DNA of 64,000 nt from an uncultured Christensenella sp. GTDB lineage: Bacteria; Bacillota; Clostridia; Christensenellales; Borkfalkiaceae. Below the pieces are notes generated by a model, which saw only the letters and a program-made list of their open reading frames with translations, made no database searches and was not told the origin of the DNA. Position 1 is the first letter of the stretch; every line of letters begins with the position of its first letter. The stretch spans positions 368,651 through 432,650 of the forward strand of contig CAJUER010000001.1 in NCBI GenBank assembly GCA_910585705.1, given 5' to 3'. Made by a program: the position numbers and the translations under genes. Positions 1 through 7,640 of this stretch are shown piece by piece.

Positions 1-2
1 AC

Positions 3-113
3 GAGGAAAGCGACGGAGGCGCACGGTATGCGTATATCATCAAGAATGTAGAAAAAACACCAGCCGAGCAGAGGCTCAAAAGCTGGTGGCTATTTCCAGT
101 ATTCAGTGATTAA
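3..113 (+). CDS. Possible 3' end of an upstream prophage gene (partial)
   Basis: An open frame enters from the left edge and ends at TAA 111-113, about 36 codons, with no recognisable motif. It overlaps the converging lipoprotein gene by four bases and runs through that gene's terminator hairpin, so it may not be real coding sequence. Another frame ends at TAG 49-51 before the hairpin and is an equally plausible gene end. Confidence 0.25.
   Translation, partial: EESDGGARYAYIIKNVEKTPAEQRLKSWWLFPVFSD
52..88 (-). terminator. Rho-independent terminator of the lipoprotein gene
   Basis: On the minus strand CACCAGC (88-82) pairs with GCTGGTG (64-58), with an inner GAGC/GCTC pairing in the loop. 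A run of six T follows (57-52). It lies just past the lipoprotein stop codon. Confidence 0.7.
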
Positions 114-691
114 GCGGCGGACACAGTGAGAGAACCAACACTGCATATAAAATAAAATCGCGCCTCTAAATTATTAACTGATTCGTATTCACTAACAATA
201 AACTCGCTCTGTTGGTATAAGGTAACTTTGACCCACCTATAAATCGAATTTCCATACCGTGAAAAGTAGGCGTGTTCGATTTTGATAGCGTCGTAACTGT
301 CGGTAATGGTTGAGGAGTATATGTATCCTGCCTTATTCCCCGAAATATCATAACGCTGCCAAAATGTTTCCGTATAAACCGAAAGCCTTGCAAACGACGA
401 AGCAAAGGAAATTGAGGGGTAATTTGCGTTTTCATAATCGGGCGACAAATAATCGCCCTCGGCTATTGCCGCTTGAATATCAGACAAGGAATAAAGCGGC
501 GGCTCACTATCGTTGCCGGGGTTCGCGTCGGGCTTTGTGGAATCCGTGCAGCCCGAAAAAGCAAAAACAAGAGCAAAAAGCACGAAAAGAGCCAAAACCC
601 GAAATTTATGTGGATAACTTAATTTTTCGGGGGGGGGGGTAGTTTTTAATAGTAAATTTTTTACCCATAATGAACCTCCAATTTTTCCCAT
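110..691 (-). CDS. Predicted lipoprotein with a homopolymer tract near its start
   Basis: The 193-residue product has a basic stretch, a hydrophobic segment at about residues 31-45 and a lipobox ending FAFSGC, with Cys48 as the lipidation site. The mature part of about 145 residues matches no family I know; it is rich in Tyr and Ser. It has its own sigma-A promoter and terminator and runs against the phage tail genes, like a phage 'moron' gene. Two start sites exist. ATG 691 has GGAGG six bases upstream and is in frame with the 11-C tract as read. ATG 668-666 has its own GGAGG and would be in frame with 10 C. The second start gives a more typical signal peptide beginning MGKKFTIKN. Function is unknown; it may alter the lysogen's surface. 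Confidence 0.7.
   Translation of the reverse strand: MGKIGGSLWVKNLLLKTTPPPEKLSYPHKFRVLALFVLFALVFAFSGCTDSTKPDANPGNDSEPPLYSLSDIQAAIAEGDYLSPDYENANYPSISFASSFARLSVYTETFWQRYDISGNKAGYIYSSTITDSYDAIKIEHAYFSRYGNSIYRWVKVTLYQQSEFIVSEYESVNNLEARFYFICSVGSLTVSAA
629..639. repeat. Homopolymer tract of 11 G (11 C on the coding strand)
   Basis: Eleven consecutive G on the plus strand lie within codons for the Pro-rich stretch ahead of the lipoprotein signal sequence. A change of one base shifts the frame between the two upstream start codons. Tracts of this kind are classic slipped-strand sites. Confidence 0.85.
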
Positions 692-714
692 AATACACCT
701 CCATAGGTGTAAAT

Positions 715-743
715 ATTATACATAAAACAGGCACAAAAATCAA
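715..743 (-). promoter_or_regulatory. Sigma-A promoter of the lipoprotein gene
   Basis: The minus strand shows TTGATT (743-738), a 17-base spacer and TATAAT (720-715). Transcription would begin near 708, just upstream of the first GGAGG and ATG 691. It lies in the gap shared with the divergent baseplate-type gene, so the lipoprotein can be expressed apart from the phage late operon. Confidence 0.75.
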
Positions 744-762
744 GCAAATAGGAGAATAAACA

Positions 763-2019
763 ATGAAAGAAATTCAACAGCTCCGCAAAATCGCGGTCAA
801 GCTCGGCGTGAGCGGCACCGTGATTCCACTCGCACAAACGCGGCTCTATAAGGGCGGATACGGTTTCGTCGTGTTACAGGCATACGTGCCGTACACGCAG
901 AACCGCTCGCCTACCACCAGCCCGCTGTGTACGGTATTCAGAACCACGCTCGACCGATTCGGCAATCGTAAGCAGTTCAATAAAGACATTTACAGTCTGC
1001 TCTACACGGAGGACGCGGAAATCGAAAACGAGAAATATATGCTTTTCGAGACCCCGCTCCCGAAAGCCTTTACGGACACCGTGGGCGAGCTTGAACTCGT
1101 ATTCACGTATTCGGAAGTCGACCGCGACAATAAAGCCACCACGAGGCTTGCAAGCGGTATTTATAAGACTACCGTCGACGACAGCGGAGTGTCGAGCGGC
1201 GAGACCGTCGACCCCGTAGGAGGCGAGCTGGCGCGGCTTAACGATATGACCGTGAAAGTGGAGCAGTTGGAGGACAGCGTGGACGCATTGCTTCAACCGC
1301 CCGACAACACCGACGCGGGCAAGGTTGGAACGCCGAGCGTCGGGCTTACCGAGGACGGGAGGCTCAAATTTAACGAGCTGAAAGGCGAGAAAGGCGACAC
1401 GGGCGAGTTTGTTGTTGGGTCTGTAAAGACGGTTGACTACGACCAACCCGCAAAGGTAACAAATAGCGGAACGACAAGCGACGCGGTGTTTGATTTTGAA
1501 ATACCGCAGGGAAAACCCGCGTTTGTAAAAATCGGTAAGGTTGTAACGCTCCCGCCCGGAAGCGAAGCGCGCGTCGTAAACGTGGGAACGGAAAACGACC
1601 CCGTGTTGGATATTTATATTCCCGAGGGCGTGGGCTTCAAGGCTGACAAAACTTATCCGTCTATCGAAGCAATGAACGAGGGCTACGCGACGGACGGAGT
1701 TCGTTTGTATGGCTTCGTTATCATCAACACGGGCGACGTGGAGGACGAGGACAACGCAAAGCTCTTTATCAAGACCCCCGAGGGTTACGAGTTCTTGACC
1801 GACCTCTCGGGCGCACAGGGTATCAAGGGAGACAAGGGCGACAAGGGAGACAAGGGCGACCCCGGGAACATGATACCTTTACCCTCGGGCTTCTTCCGTA
1901 TGGAAGTAAGGGAGGACGGGCATTTATACGTCATATCGCCCGACTTCGTAGAAAACCCGTTGCGCGTGGAGCGCGACAAGGAAAGTCCGCTGTACGGACA
2001 TTTAATCATAAACTTTTAA
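763..2019 (+). CDS. Phage baseplate/tail protein with collagen-like segments (BppU-like N-terminus)
   Basis: The 418-residue protein begins with a beta-rich domain of about 140 residues that resembles the N-terminal domain of baseplate upper proteins of Gram-positive phages. Short collagen-like G-X-Y stretches follow, the clearest at residues 353-368 (GIKGDKGDKGDKGDPG), with another short one near residue 210. Such triplets form trimeric rods in phage fibres. ATG 763 has GGAG eight bases upstream. The next gene, the DGR-diversified fibre, starts 18 bases after the stop, so both are probably late structural genes of one operon. The baseplate assignment is from recall of the family and not from a search. 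Confidence 0.7.
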   Translation: MKEIQQLRKIAVKLGVSGTVIPLAQTRLYKGGYGFVVLQAYVPYTQNRSPTTSPLCTVFRTTLDRFGNRKQFNKDIYSLLYTEDAEIENEKYMLFETPLPKAFTDTVGELELVFTYSEVDRDNKATTRLASGIYKTTVDDSGVSSGETVDPVGGELARLNDMTVKVEQLEDSVDALLQPPDNTDAGKVGTPSVGLTEDGRLKFNELKGEKGDTGEFVVGSVKTVDYDQPAKVTNSGTTSDAVFDFEIPQGKPAFVKIGKVVTLPPGSEARVVNVGTENDPVLDIYIPEGVGFKADKTYPSIEAMNEGYATDGVRLYGFVIINTGDVEDEDNAKLFIKTPEGYEFLTDLSGAQGIKGDKGDKGDKGDPGNMIPLPSGFFRMEVREDGHLYVISPDFVENPLRVERDKESPLYGHLIINF

Positions 2020-2037
2020 TTTTTGGAGGAAATAAAA

Positions 2038-3267
2038 ATGGCAGAATTTGACTTGGGAAATGTCATCGGTCCGAAAGGCGACAGGGGCGAAAGAGGGGAG
2101 CGCGGAGAACGCGGAGAAAAAGGAGAGCGCGGCGAACCCGGATATAGCGTAATCTTGGAGCTGTACGGCGTAAGAATTGACACGACGGACAGCAGCCCCG
2201 CAACGGCTTGTGAATATACTGACGCGGCAGCTGGGGCTGTTCCTGCAAGTGGGAATAACGGGTCGTTTAACGGCGGAAGTTGGCTGTCCCGCTACCCGTT
2301 CAACAGAATAAAGCCGTGTTTGCTTAAAGACGGAAAGGTGGTCGGGTATCTGAACCCGTACAACTTCGCGCAATTCGAGGACGGAACGCCCGCAGATATT
2401 TCGAGCGGCAACGCTGGCGACGTTATGATAGAAATTCCGAAATTCTATTACAAAATCGCGCGCGTAGACAAGTATCTCGAAGTAAAAATCTCCAACGCTT
2501 TAATGGAGGGCTTCACGGACTACGCTTTCAGCTATAAGGGCGAAGTCAAAGACAAGTTCTATATCGGCGCATATTTGGGATATAAAGACGGAAGCGGAAA
2601 ACTTCGCTCTCTGACCGGCAAGACGGTTACGGGTAATATCAAGCTCGGAGCGGCAAGAGCGGCGGCGCAAGCGAACGGCGCGGGATACGAACAGCTTTCG
2701 TGGAACAAGTTGACCGCTTTGCAGGTGCTTTACTTGATAATGTTCAAAAACCTTGACAGCCAAGCGGCACTCGGGCAAGGTTACACAAACGCGAGCGCAT
2801 ACCGCGACACGGGTGCAACCGATACAAAAGGTATGTTTTACGGAACGACCGGAAACTCTACTGCAAACGACACGGTCAAGTTTTTGGGTATGGAGGACTT
2901 TTGGGGCAACCTCTGTCAATGGGTTGACGGGCTGTATTTTGCGGCGGGTGTTTCTCTTATTGGCGACGGAAATTTCAACGACACGGGCGCAGGATACGAC
3001 AGCTATCCACGCAACACGGAAACCTTTAATTACCCGCAGCTTTATAAAGACGTCGAGGGCGGAAACGTAGGTGGGTTTATTCCCAAAAAGCCCGGCGGAA
3101 GCCAAACTACTTTCTATCCCGACTACGGATATGTTTACACCGGCTACGTCCCGTCTTTCGGGGGCTATCGCGGCTATGGCGCGAGTGCGGGGGCTTTCTG
3201 TTTCGATTGCGTTTCTGCGTCGCGTGCGTTTGCGAGTGTCGGCGCGCGCTTGGTTTTTTGTGGCTAA
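2038..3267 (+). CDS. Phage tail fibre / receptor-binding protein, target of the diversity-generating retroelement
   Basis: ATG 2038 has GGAGGA at 2025-2030; the product is 409 residues. Residues 11-35 are collagen-like G-X-Y triplets (GPKGDRGERG...). The rest resembles the C-type-lectin / formylglycine-enzyme-like fold of DGR target proteins, including the segment MEDFWGN followed by QWVDG. Codons 368-405 (3139-3252) form the variable repeat, and the stop follows four codons later. Variable residues are Tyr, Arg, Gly, Ser, Asp, Val, Phe and Ala at positions that are mostly Asn in the template. By analogy with Mtd of the Bordetella phage BPP-1, this should be the host-binding tip, altered by retrotransposition from the template repeat. 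The family call is strong because VR, TR and reverse transcriptase lie together. Confidence 0.9.
   Translation: MAEFDLGNVIGPKGDRGERGERGERGEKGERGEPGYSVILELYGVRIDTTDSSPATACEYTDAAAGAVPASGNNGSFNGGSWLSRYPFNRIKPCLLKDGKVVGYLNPYNFAQFEDGTPADISSGNAGDVMIEIPKFYYKIARVDKYLEVKISNALMEGFTDYAFSYKGEVKDKFYIGAYLGYKDGSGKLRSLTGKTVTGNIKLGAARAAAQANGAGYEQLSWNKLTALQVLYLIMFKNLDSQAALGQGYTNASAYRDTGATDTKGMFYGTTGNSTANDTVKFLGMEDFWGNLCQWVDGLYFAAGVSLIGDGNFNDTGAGYDSYPRNTETFNYPQLYKDVEGGNVGGFIPKKPGGSQTTFYPDYGYVYTGYVPSFGGYRGYGASAGAFCFDCVSASRAFASVGARLVFCG
3139..3252 (+). repeat. DGR variable repeat (VR)
   Basis: These 114 bases at the 3' end of the fibre gene align without gaps to the template repeat at 3321-3434. I count 23 differences, and every one is at a template adenine: 15 A-to-G, 6 A-to-T, 2 A-to-C. 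All 84 non-adenine template positions are identical. Identity breaks at 3253, where G replaces a template T, 15 bases before the end of the stop codon. The IMH element expected at the VR 3' end is not obvious; both copies end in CTTG followed by a T-rich run. Confidence 0.95.
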
Positions 3268-3320
3268 ATCAAAGCCGTAAAGAACTCAATAAACCAAACT
3301 ATTAAATCGGGCGATGATTA

Positions 3321-3434
3321 ACCGGCAACGTCCCGTATTTCGGGGGCAATCACAGCAATGACACGAATGCAGGGGCTTTCTATTTCAATTGCAATTCTGC
3401 GTCGAATGCGAATGCGAATATCGGCACACACTTG
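3321..3434 (+). repeat. DGR template repeat (TR)
   Basis: This non-coding copy lies 53 bases after the fibre stop codon and is rich in AAY codons (nine). Each AAY can mutate to many amino acids without giving a stop. It has 30 adenines, of which 23 differ in the VR. Read in the VR frame it gives an Asn-rich version of the fibre C-terminus and reaches its own TAA at 3441-3443. The spacer 3435-3545 to the reverse transcriptase has no gene and probably belongs to the TR RNA that primes cDNA synthesis. Confidence 0.95.
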
Positions 3435-3545
3435 TTTTTGTAAAATTAGGTAAAAATCGCCCTGCCTCTTGGCAGAATATCAAAATCTCAATATCCGTGC
3501 TGGTAGGCGTAAAGCTCGAACGCTCGGAGAGGACACAAAAACTAT

Positions 3546-4637
3546 ATGAAGCGAACAGGCTTTCTATTTGAAAAGATTGTGGACATAAACAACATTGTAC
3601 TGGCGCACCTCAACGCGCGACAGAACAAGACAAACGATAAACAGGTTCAAATGGTAGACCGCGACATTTTGGGGTATTGCAAGAGAATTCAAAAAATGCT
3701 CATAGACAAAACCTACATGACGTCAAAATACCATACTTTCAAAATTAAAGACCGAGGCAAAGAGAGAGACATTTGCGAGCTTCCCTATTTTCCCGACCGT
3801 ATAGTCCAGTGGGCAATTATGCAAGTGCTTGAAAAGGTTTTTATGAAGCACCTAATTTCCACTACATACGCAGCTTTGCGCGGAGAGTATAGGTGGAGCA
3901 AGAAGAGAAAGAAATTTGTCAGCGACAGAGGAACACACGCAGCCCTCACAAAACTTCACAAATTTATGGAGGACAGAGAGGGGACGCAATATTGCTTGAA
4001 GTTGGACGTCAAAAAATTCTTTCCGAGCATACACAAAGATATTCTCAAAAGAATTTTGCGTCGGCTTTTCAAAGACGATGACGTACTTTGGATACTTGAC
4101 GATATAGTCGACAGTGGGGAGCAGGGGATACCGATAGGAAACTATACAAGTCAATACTTCGGAAATATATACCTCTCGCAATTCGACCACTGGCTTAAAG
4201 AGCAGAAGCGCGTCAAATATTACTTGCGATATATGGACGATATGGTTATTTTGAGCAACAGCAAAGAATACCTGCACCAGCTCCGCAAGGAGATAGAGGC
4301 GTATCTATTGGAAAATCTCGGTCTTAAACTCAAAGAAAACTGGCAAGTATTTCCAACTTATGTGCGCGGGATAGATTTCGTCGGTTATAGGAGTTTCGGA
4401 GATTACACACTACTGCGTCGGTCAACGAAAGCACGGCTCAAAATAGCCACGAAAAAGTTGCTACGCAAAACCAACACGGGCGCGCCGCTTTCACAATCAG
4501 ACCAAAGCACGGTCGGGTCGTATAAGGGCATACTCGAATGGGGCGATTGCGCCCGACTTAAAAATAAAACAATAAACAAAATTTTGGGAGGACAACATGG
4601 CAACGGTAAGAGGAAGTCAGGAAGTAAAGCCGCTTGA
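3546..4637 (+). CDS. DGR reverse transcriptase
   Basis: The 363-residue RT copies the TR RNA with errors at adenines. Catalytic aspartates are D154 (LKLDVKKFFPS, palm motif A) and the YMDD box at 229-232. The motif IGNYTSQ (197-203) fits the I/V/L-G-x-x-x-S-Q signature typical of DGR RTs. There is no maturase, endonuclease or RNase H domain, and the length fits the family. ATG 3546 is supported by the N-terminus (FLFEKIVDINNIVLAHLNAR), which looks like other DGR RTs; the nearest ribosome site, GGAGAGG, lies rather far upstream. The 3' end overlaps the next gene by 41 bases. No Avd-like accessory gene is visible between VR and RT or just after the RT. Confidence 0.95.
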   Translation: MKRTGFLFEKIVDINNIVLAHLNARQNKTNDKQVQMVDRDILGYCKRIQKMLIDKTYMTSKYHTFKIKDRGKERDICELPYFPDRIVQWAIMQVLEKVFMKHLISTTYAALRGEYRWSKKRKKFVSDRGTHAALTKLHKFMEDREGTQYCLKLDVKKFFPSIHKDILKRILRRLFKDDDVLWILDDIVDSGEQGIPIGNYTSQYFGNIYLSQFDHWLKEQKRVKYYLRYMDDMVILSNSKEYLHQLRKEIEAYLLENLGLKLKENWQVFPTYVRGIDFVGYRSFGDYTLLRRSTKARLKIATKKLLRKTNTGAPLSQSDQSTVGSYKGILEWGDCARLKNKTINKILGGQHGNGKRKSGSKAA

Positions 4638-4848
4638 ACTGGAATTCGGCAAAACCACCGTCTACGAGCGTAAAAACATTCGGCGCGTCGACGAGGAGGA
4701 CACCGAGGAAAAGCGCGGCTTTCACGGCTGGGAGTACGAAGAAACGCAGTACACCATAGCCGAGTGGAACAGGCAGGACAGTTTGAAGAATAAGCTCGCT
4801 ATCGCGGAGCTTGCGGCACTTTTGACGGGAGGAAACGGCAATGGTTGA
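4597..4848 (+). CDS. Small phage tail-region protein
   Basis: An 83-residue protein starting at ATG 4597 after GGGAGGAC. The middle part, with TTVYERKNI and later YEETQYTIAEW, resembles the short proteins encoded downstream of tail-fibre genes in Bacillota prophages, where a TVYV...YEYDEIQYT pattern recurs. It ends in a Gly/Asn-rich tail. It overlaps the RT gene at its start and the XkdX-like gene by eight bases at its end, so the three are probably translationally coupled. Function is unknown, probably tail assembly. Confidence 0.65.
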   Translation: MATVRGSQEVKPLELEFGKTTVYERKNIRRVDEEDTEEKRGFHGWEYEETQYTIAEWNRQDSLKNKLAIAELAALLTGGNGNG

Positions 4849-4942
4849 TATTTACGTCGATTTAATAAGGGCGGAGCAGATGACGCTCGAACAAGTGCCC
4901 GAGAAATGGCGTGAAGAAGTGCGCCAAGCGTTGGAGGAATAA
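4841..4942 (+). CDS. XkdX / CD1375-like small phage protein
   Basis: A 33-codon gene beginning MVDIYVDLIRAEQMTLEQVP and containing PEKWREEV. This matches the pattern of the XkdX/CD1375 family, about 30-50 residues long and found just after tail-fibre genes in prophages of Clostridia and Bacilli. ATG 4841 overlaps the stop of the previous gene. The role is unknown, but position and length are diagnostic of the tail module. Confidence 0.75.
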   Translation: MVDIYVDLIRAEQMTLEQVPEKWREEVRQALEE

Positions 4943-4945
4943 TCA

Positions 4946-5578
4946 ATGCAGTACGAGCTTATAAACGGGTCGGGCGTTGGTGTAATTACCAACTCGACGC
5001 CAATATTACGAGACATAAAAGACACGTTCTGCGTGTCTTTTCTCTTGCCCGAAGCGGGCGCGTATATCGCGCTTTTTCGGGACGAAAGCGGTGTGGAATA
5101 CCGGACAATAATACAAGACAGCACGGCGAAAGTTCCGAAGCCCTTGCTCACAAAAGAGCAGCGCGTCGGTCTGACTGTCTGCAAGGTGGACGGGGAGAAA
5201 ATCACGCAGTCGTGGGAGTGCCACCCGCTCAAAGTTGGGACGTTCCTTTCGTTGCGTCAAACTCAATGGCAAATAACGGCGGGACTGGACGACAGAGAGC
5301 TTTTTGCTCGGCTTGCCGAAGTGGAGAGAGAACACGCAAAGACGCGGGCGGAATTTGACGCACTCAAAGCCGATTATTCGAGCCACAGAGCCGCGACCGC
5401 CGAGAGTGTCGCTTCATTCGAGCGGAAGCTCACAGAGCAGGGAGAGACGCTTGCAAGCGTTAAAAAAGCAAACGAAACGCTCGCGGGAGCGTACAACGAA
5501 GCAATTAAGGTCATCAACGACCTTTCCCCGAGGGTTCTTGCCCTCGAAAAGAACTACGACCCTACAATAATCAAATAA
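4946..5578 (+). CDS. Phage protein with beta-rich N-terminus and C-terminal coiled coil
   Basis: The 210-residue product starts three bases after the XkdX-like gene. Residues 1-110 look beta-rich. Residues 115-185 are a highly charged helix with heptad-like spacing (AEVEREHAKTRAEFDALKAD), which suggests a trimeric or dimeric coiled coil. It may be a further structural or anchoring protein of the tail. I considered whether it could be a DGR accessory protein, but Avd is a shorter all-helical bundle. No specific family is recognised. Confidence 0.6.
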   Translation: MQYELINGSGVGVITNSTPILRDIKDTFCVSFLLPEAGAYIALFRDESGVEYRTIIQDSTAKVPKPLLTKEQRVGLTVCKVDGEKITQSWECHPLKVGTFLSLRQTQWQITAGLDDRELFARLAEVEREHAKTRAEFDALKADYSSHRAATAESVASFERKLTEQGETLASVKKANETLAGAYNEAIKVINDLSPRVLALEKNYDPTIIK

Positions 5579-5593
5579 TCGGAGGATATAAAA

Positions 5594-6133
5594 ATGGACT
5601 ATGTATGGGAACTTATCGCGCCCTATGTGGCGGCAGTATGCGGAGCGACGGGAACGGGTGCGATTATCTACGCGGTCGTGCGCTTGCTTGTGGGTAGATT
5701 TGTAAAGAAAACCACCGCAGCCCTCGACGCTTCCTACAACACGGAGCAGGTCAGCCAAAAGGTTGCCGAAAAGCTGGCGGGCAAGACGCTCAATATTGAC
5801 GTTACCGCCGTAACGGAGAGGTCGCTCAAAAAGACCGCAAAACTACTCGATACGAGAGTGGAGCGCGTGGAGGAAGCGACCAACGCGCTGAAAGGCATTC
5901 TCGTGGCTATCGCAAAAGGTATTATAAAACTTAAAGCCTTGACCGAGGACGAAAAGGCGGAGCTTGCAAGCAATATCAAACTGCTTGAAAGCGGATACAC
6001 TCCGCCCGAAGCAAAAGAGCTGATGACTGTTGTGTTGCAGCCCCTCGAACTTCCCGAGGAAACCGGAGAGGCGGAGGACGAGACCGAGGGAGGAACGCCC
6101 GGAGGCGTAAACTTCGGCGGCTTGGAGGGATAA
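5594..6133 (+). CDS. Phage membrane-anchored protein
   Basis: A 179-residue protein with one N-terminal membrane segment (about residues 9-35, containing GATGTGAIIYAVVRLLV), a helical middle and an acidic, Gly-rich tail. GGAGGA precedes ATG 5594. It begins the set of three membrane proteins that follow the tail genes, where phages often keep holins or lysis-associated genes. No endolysin is visible, so a lysis role is only a guess. Confidence 0.55.
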   Translation: MDYVWELIAPYVAAVCGATGTGAIIYAVVRLLVGRFVKKTTAALDASYNTEQVSQKVAEKLAGKTLNIDVTAVTERSLKKTAKLLDTRVERVEEATNALKGILVAIAKGIIKLKALTEDEKAELASNIKLLESGYTPPEAKELMTVVLQPLELPEETGEAEDETEGGTPGGVNFGGLEG

Positions 6134-6134
6134 G

Positions 6135-6629
6135 ATGAAAATGACAAAAAAGCGGGTCGCTTTCTTCGTCCTACACTTGCTTTTCTCGGCGGTCGTGCCG
6201 ATTGCGCTCGTCATCGCCCGATATAGCACTATCGGGAACACCAACGGCGCGGTGGGCTTCAAGGTATCCATTACGGGCATACTGCTTTTGATTTTTGTTT
6301 TTTGGGTCATCAAAAAACTGTTCATCGACAGAAAGCTCGAAAGCCTCAAAGCGCAAAGCAACGTAATGCTGGCGGACTTAAAAACGAAGCAAGACCCCGC
6401 CGAGCTTGCCGCGCTGGAAAAAGAATTGAAGTCGATAAAAACGATAGAGGCGATATTCAGCTCCATTATTCCGTTGCTTTTTTTGGCGGCTGGGTTCGTT
6501 GCGTTCAAGGCGTTGGAGGCGCAGCTCGTGAAACTCTCGGCGACGCTCGGATACATAACGGTCAGCTTCTTCATTGGGCTGGTGTTTAATATTCTGTATT
6601 CGCGCGAGATACACGCCAAAAACAGATAG
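6135..6629 (+). CDS. Phage multi-pass membrane protein
   Basis: A 164-residue protein with four predicted membrane helices near residues 8-28, 44-63, 112-132 and 138-157. A charged helical segment separates the two pairs. It starts one base after the previous stop, so it is coupled to it. No family is recognised. Size and topology would allow a holin-like or channel function, but nothing specific supports that. Confidence 0.55.
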   Translation: MKMTKKRVAFFVLHLLFSAVVPIALVIARYSTIGNTNGAVGFKVSITGILLLIFVFWVIKKLFIDRKLESLKAQSNVMLADLKTKQDPAELAALEKELKSIKTIEAIFSSIIPLLFLAAGFVAFKALEAQLVKLSATLGYITVSFFIGLVFNILYSREIHAKNR

Positions 6630-6640
6630 CGGAGGAAGAT

Positions 6641-7555
6641 ATGGAAAAGAAAGAGACAATGGAAAAGGTGCAAGCCTTAAAAAAGCGATTCAACTACCGA
6701 CAACTTTTTATGATTTTGGTTTTGGTGTTCTCAATCGCGGCGGACATACTTCTCGATTACGTAAACGCAGGGTTCAACGCGACGATTTTCAACGACGCGT
6801 CCTACTGGATAATGCTCGCGCTTACGTGCTTATCGGTCGTACTCGTTACGCTCGCCGTGCGAGATTTTTTCCGCGAGAAAGAACTGCGGGAAAATTCAGC
6901 CATAACCGAGACGCAGAAGCTCATCGACAACGCCCACGCCGATTTGCTCAAATACAACTTGACGACCCGATTTGAGGAATACGTGAACAACATAAACGCG
7001 GCGCGAAAGCTGAAAGCATACCGGGAATATTTACAGTTTAAGCTGTCGAAAGCGAAGAAAGACAAGAAGCGCGAAGCACTGCAAAAGAAACTAAACAGCG
7101 CGGACAGCGATATAGAATTTTTACCGACGCATGGCAACAAAATCAAGCTGTCGCCCGTCAGATACGTAAAATTTGCAAAGGTTCGTATTTCAACCATTTT
7201 CAGCCGAACCGAAAAGAGCGGAGGCGAAGATGAGGACATAGAGGCAAACGAGCAGAAGCACATAAACGAGCTTATATTCAAAAAGCTGTTTTCGCTCGTG
7301 GCGTTCTCTATCGCGTTCAGTACGCTATTTTTCGAGAGTGACACTTTTGCTGTGGCTATACTCGTAAATACTTTTATGAAACTGTTTCGTACTGCTATGA
7401 GCATATTACTCGGAGCGAGCGACGGACAGTCATTCGCGCGCGGGACGCTTCTTTCAAAAATGAAGCTCCGCCTCGACTTTATCCAAAAGTTTATCGAAAG
7501 CGAAAAAAAGAAAGGCGACAGCGCGTCGACCGAAACTATCAAAGCGGCTGAATAA
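6641..7555 (+). CDS. Phage multi-pass membrane protein with large cytoplasmic loop
   Basis: A 304-residue protein with membrane segments at about 22-41 and 55-73 and two more at about 216-233 and 235-259. A long charged loop (about 75-210) lies between the pairs. GGAGGA precedes ATG 6641. It is the last gene before a strong terminator and closes the late operon. I do not recognise the family. Confidence 0.55.
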   Translation: MEKKETMEKVQALKKRFNYRQLFMILVLVFSIAADILLDYVNAGFNATIFNDASYWIMLALTCLSVVLVTLAVRDFFREKELRENSAITETQKLIDNAHADLLKYNLTTRFEEYVNNINAARKLKAYREYLQFKLSKAKKDKKREALQKKLNSADSDIEFLPTHGNKIKLSPVRYVKFAKVRISTIFSRTEKSGGEDEDIEANEQKHINELIFKKLFSLVAFSIAFSTLFFESDTFAVAILVNTFMKLFRTAMSILLGASDGQSFARGTLLSKMKLRLDFIQKFIESEKKKGDSASTETIKAAE

Positions 7556-7570
7556 TCAGCCGCTTTTTTT
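7543..7570 (+). terminator. Terminator closing the phage late operon
   Basis: AGCGGCTGA (7543-7551) pairs with TCAGCCGCT (7556-7564) around an ATAA loop, followed by a T run. The stem contains the stop codon of the preceding membrane-protein gene. Confidence 0.85.
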
Positions 7571-7583
7571 CTTGCAAAAACTG

Positions 7584-7612
7584 TTGACAATATCACACGC
7601 GTATGATATAAT
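7584..7612 (+). promoter_or_regulatory. Consensus sigma-A promoter with an operator-like inverted repeat
   Basis: TTGACA (7584-7589), a 17-base spacer and TATAAT (7607-7612) match the consensus exactly. Within the promoter ATATCA (7590-7595) and TGATAT (7604-7609) form an inverted repeat, placed where a repressor would block RNA polymerase. The first gene downstream encodes a ribbon-helix-helix-like protein, so autorepression is likely. Confidence 0.75.
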
Positions 7613-7640
7613 CGAGACACTAATCATTTTGGAGGTGGAT

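Noticed and set aside
1815..2130. Short tandem DNA repeats in the two tail genes as a possible CRISPR or satellite
   Set aside because: They are in-frame codons for collagen-like G-X-Y triplets; no spacers exist and no CRISPR array is visible anywhere in the window.
3389..3571. A 60-codon frame running from the TR into the RT start
   Set aside because: It is a by-product of the TR sequence, has no ribosome site, and overlaps a known non-coding RNA region.
4946..5578. Coiled-coil protein as the DGR accessory protein Avd
   Set aside because: It is longer, has a beta-rich N-terminal half, and lies among tail genes; Avd is a short all-helical bundle normally next to TR and RT.
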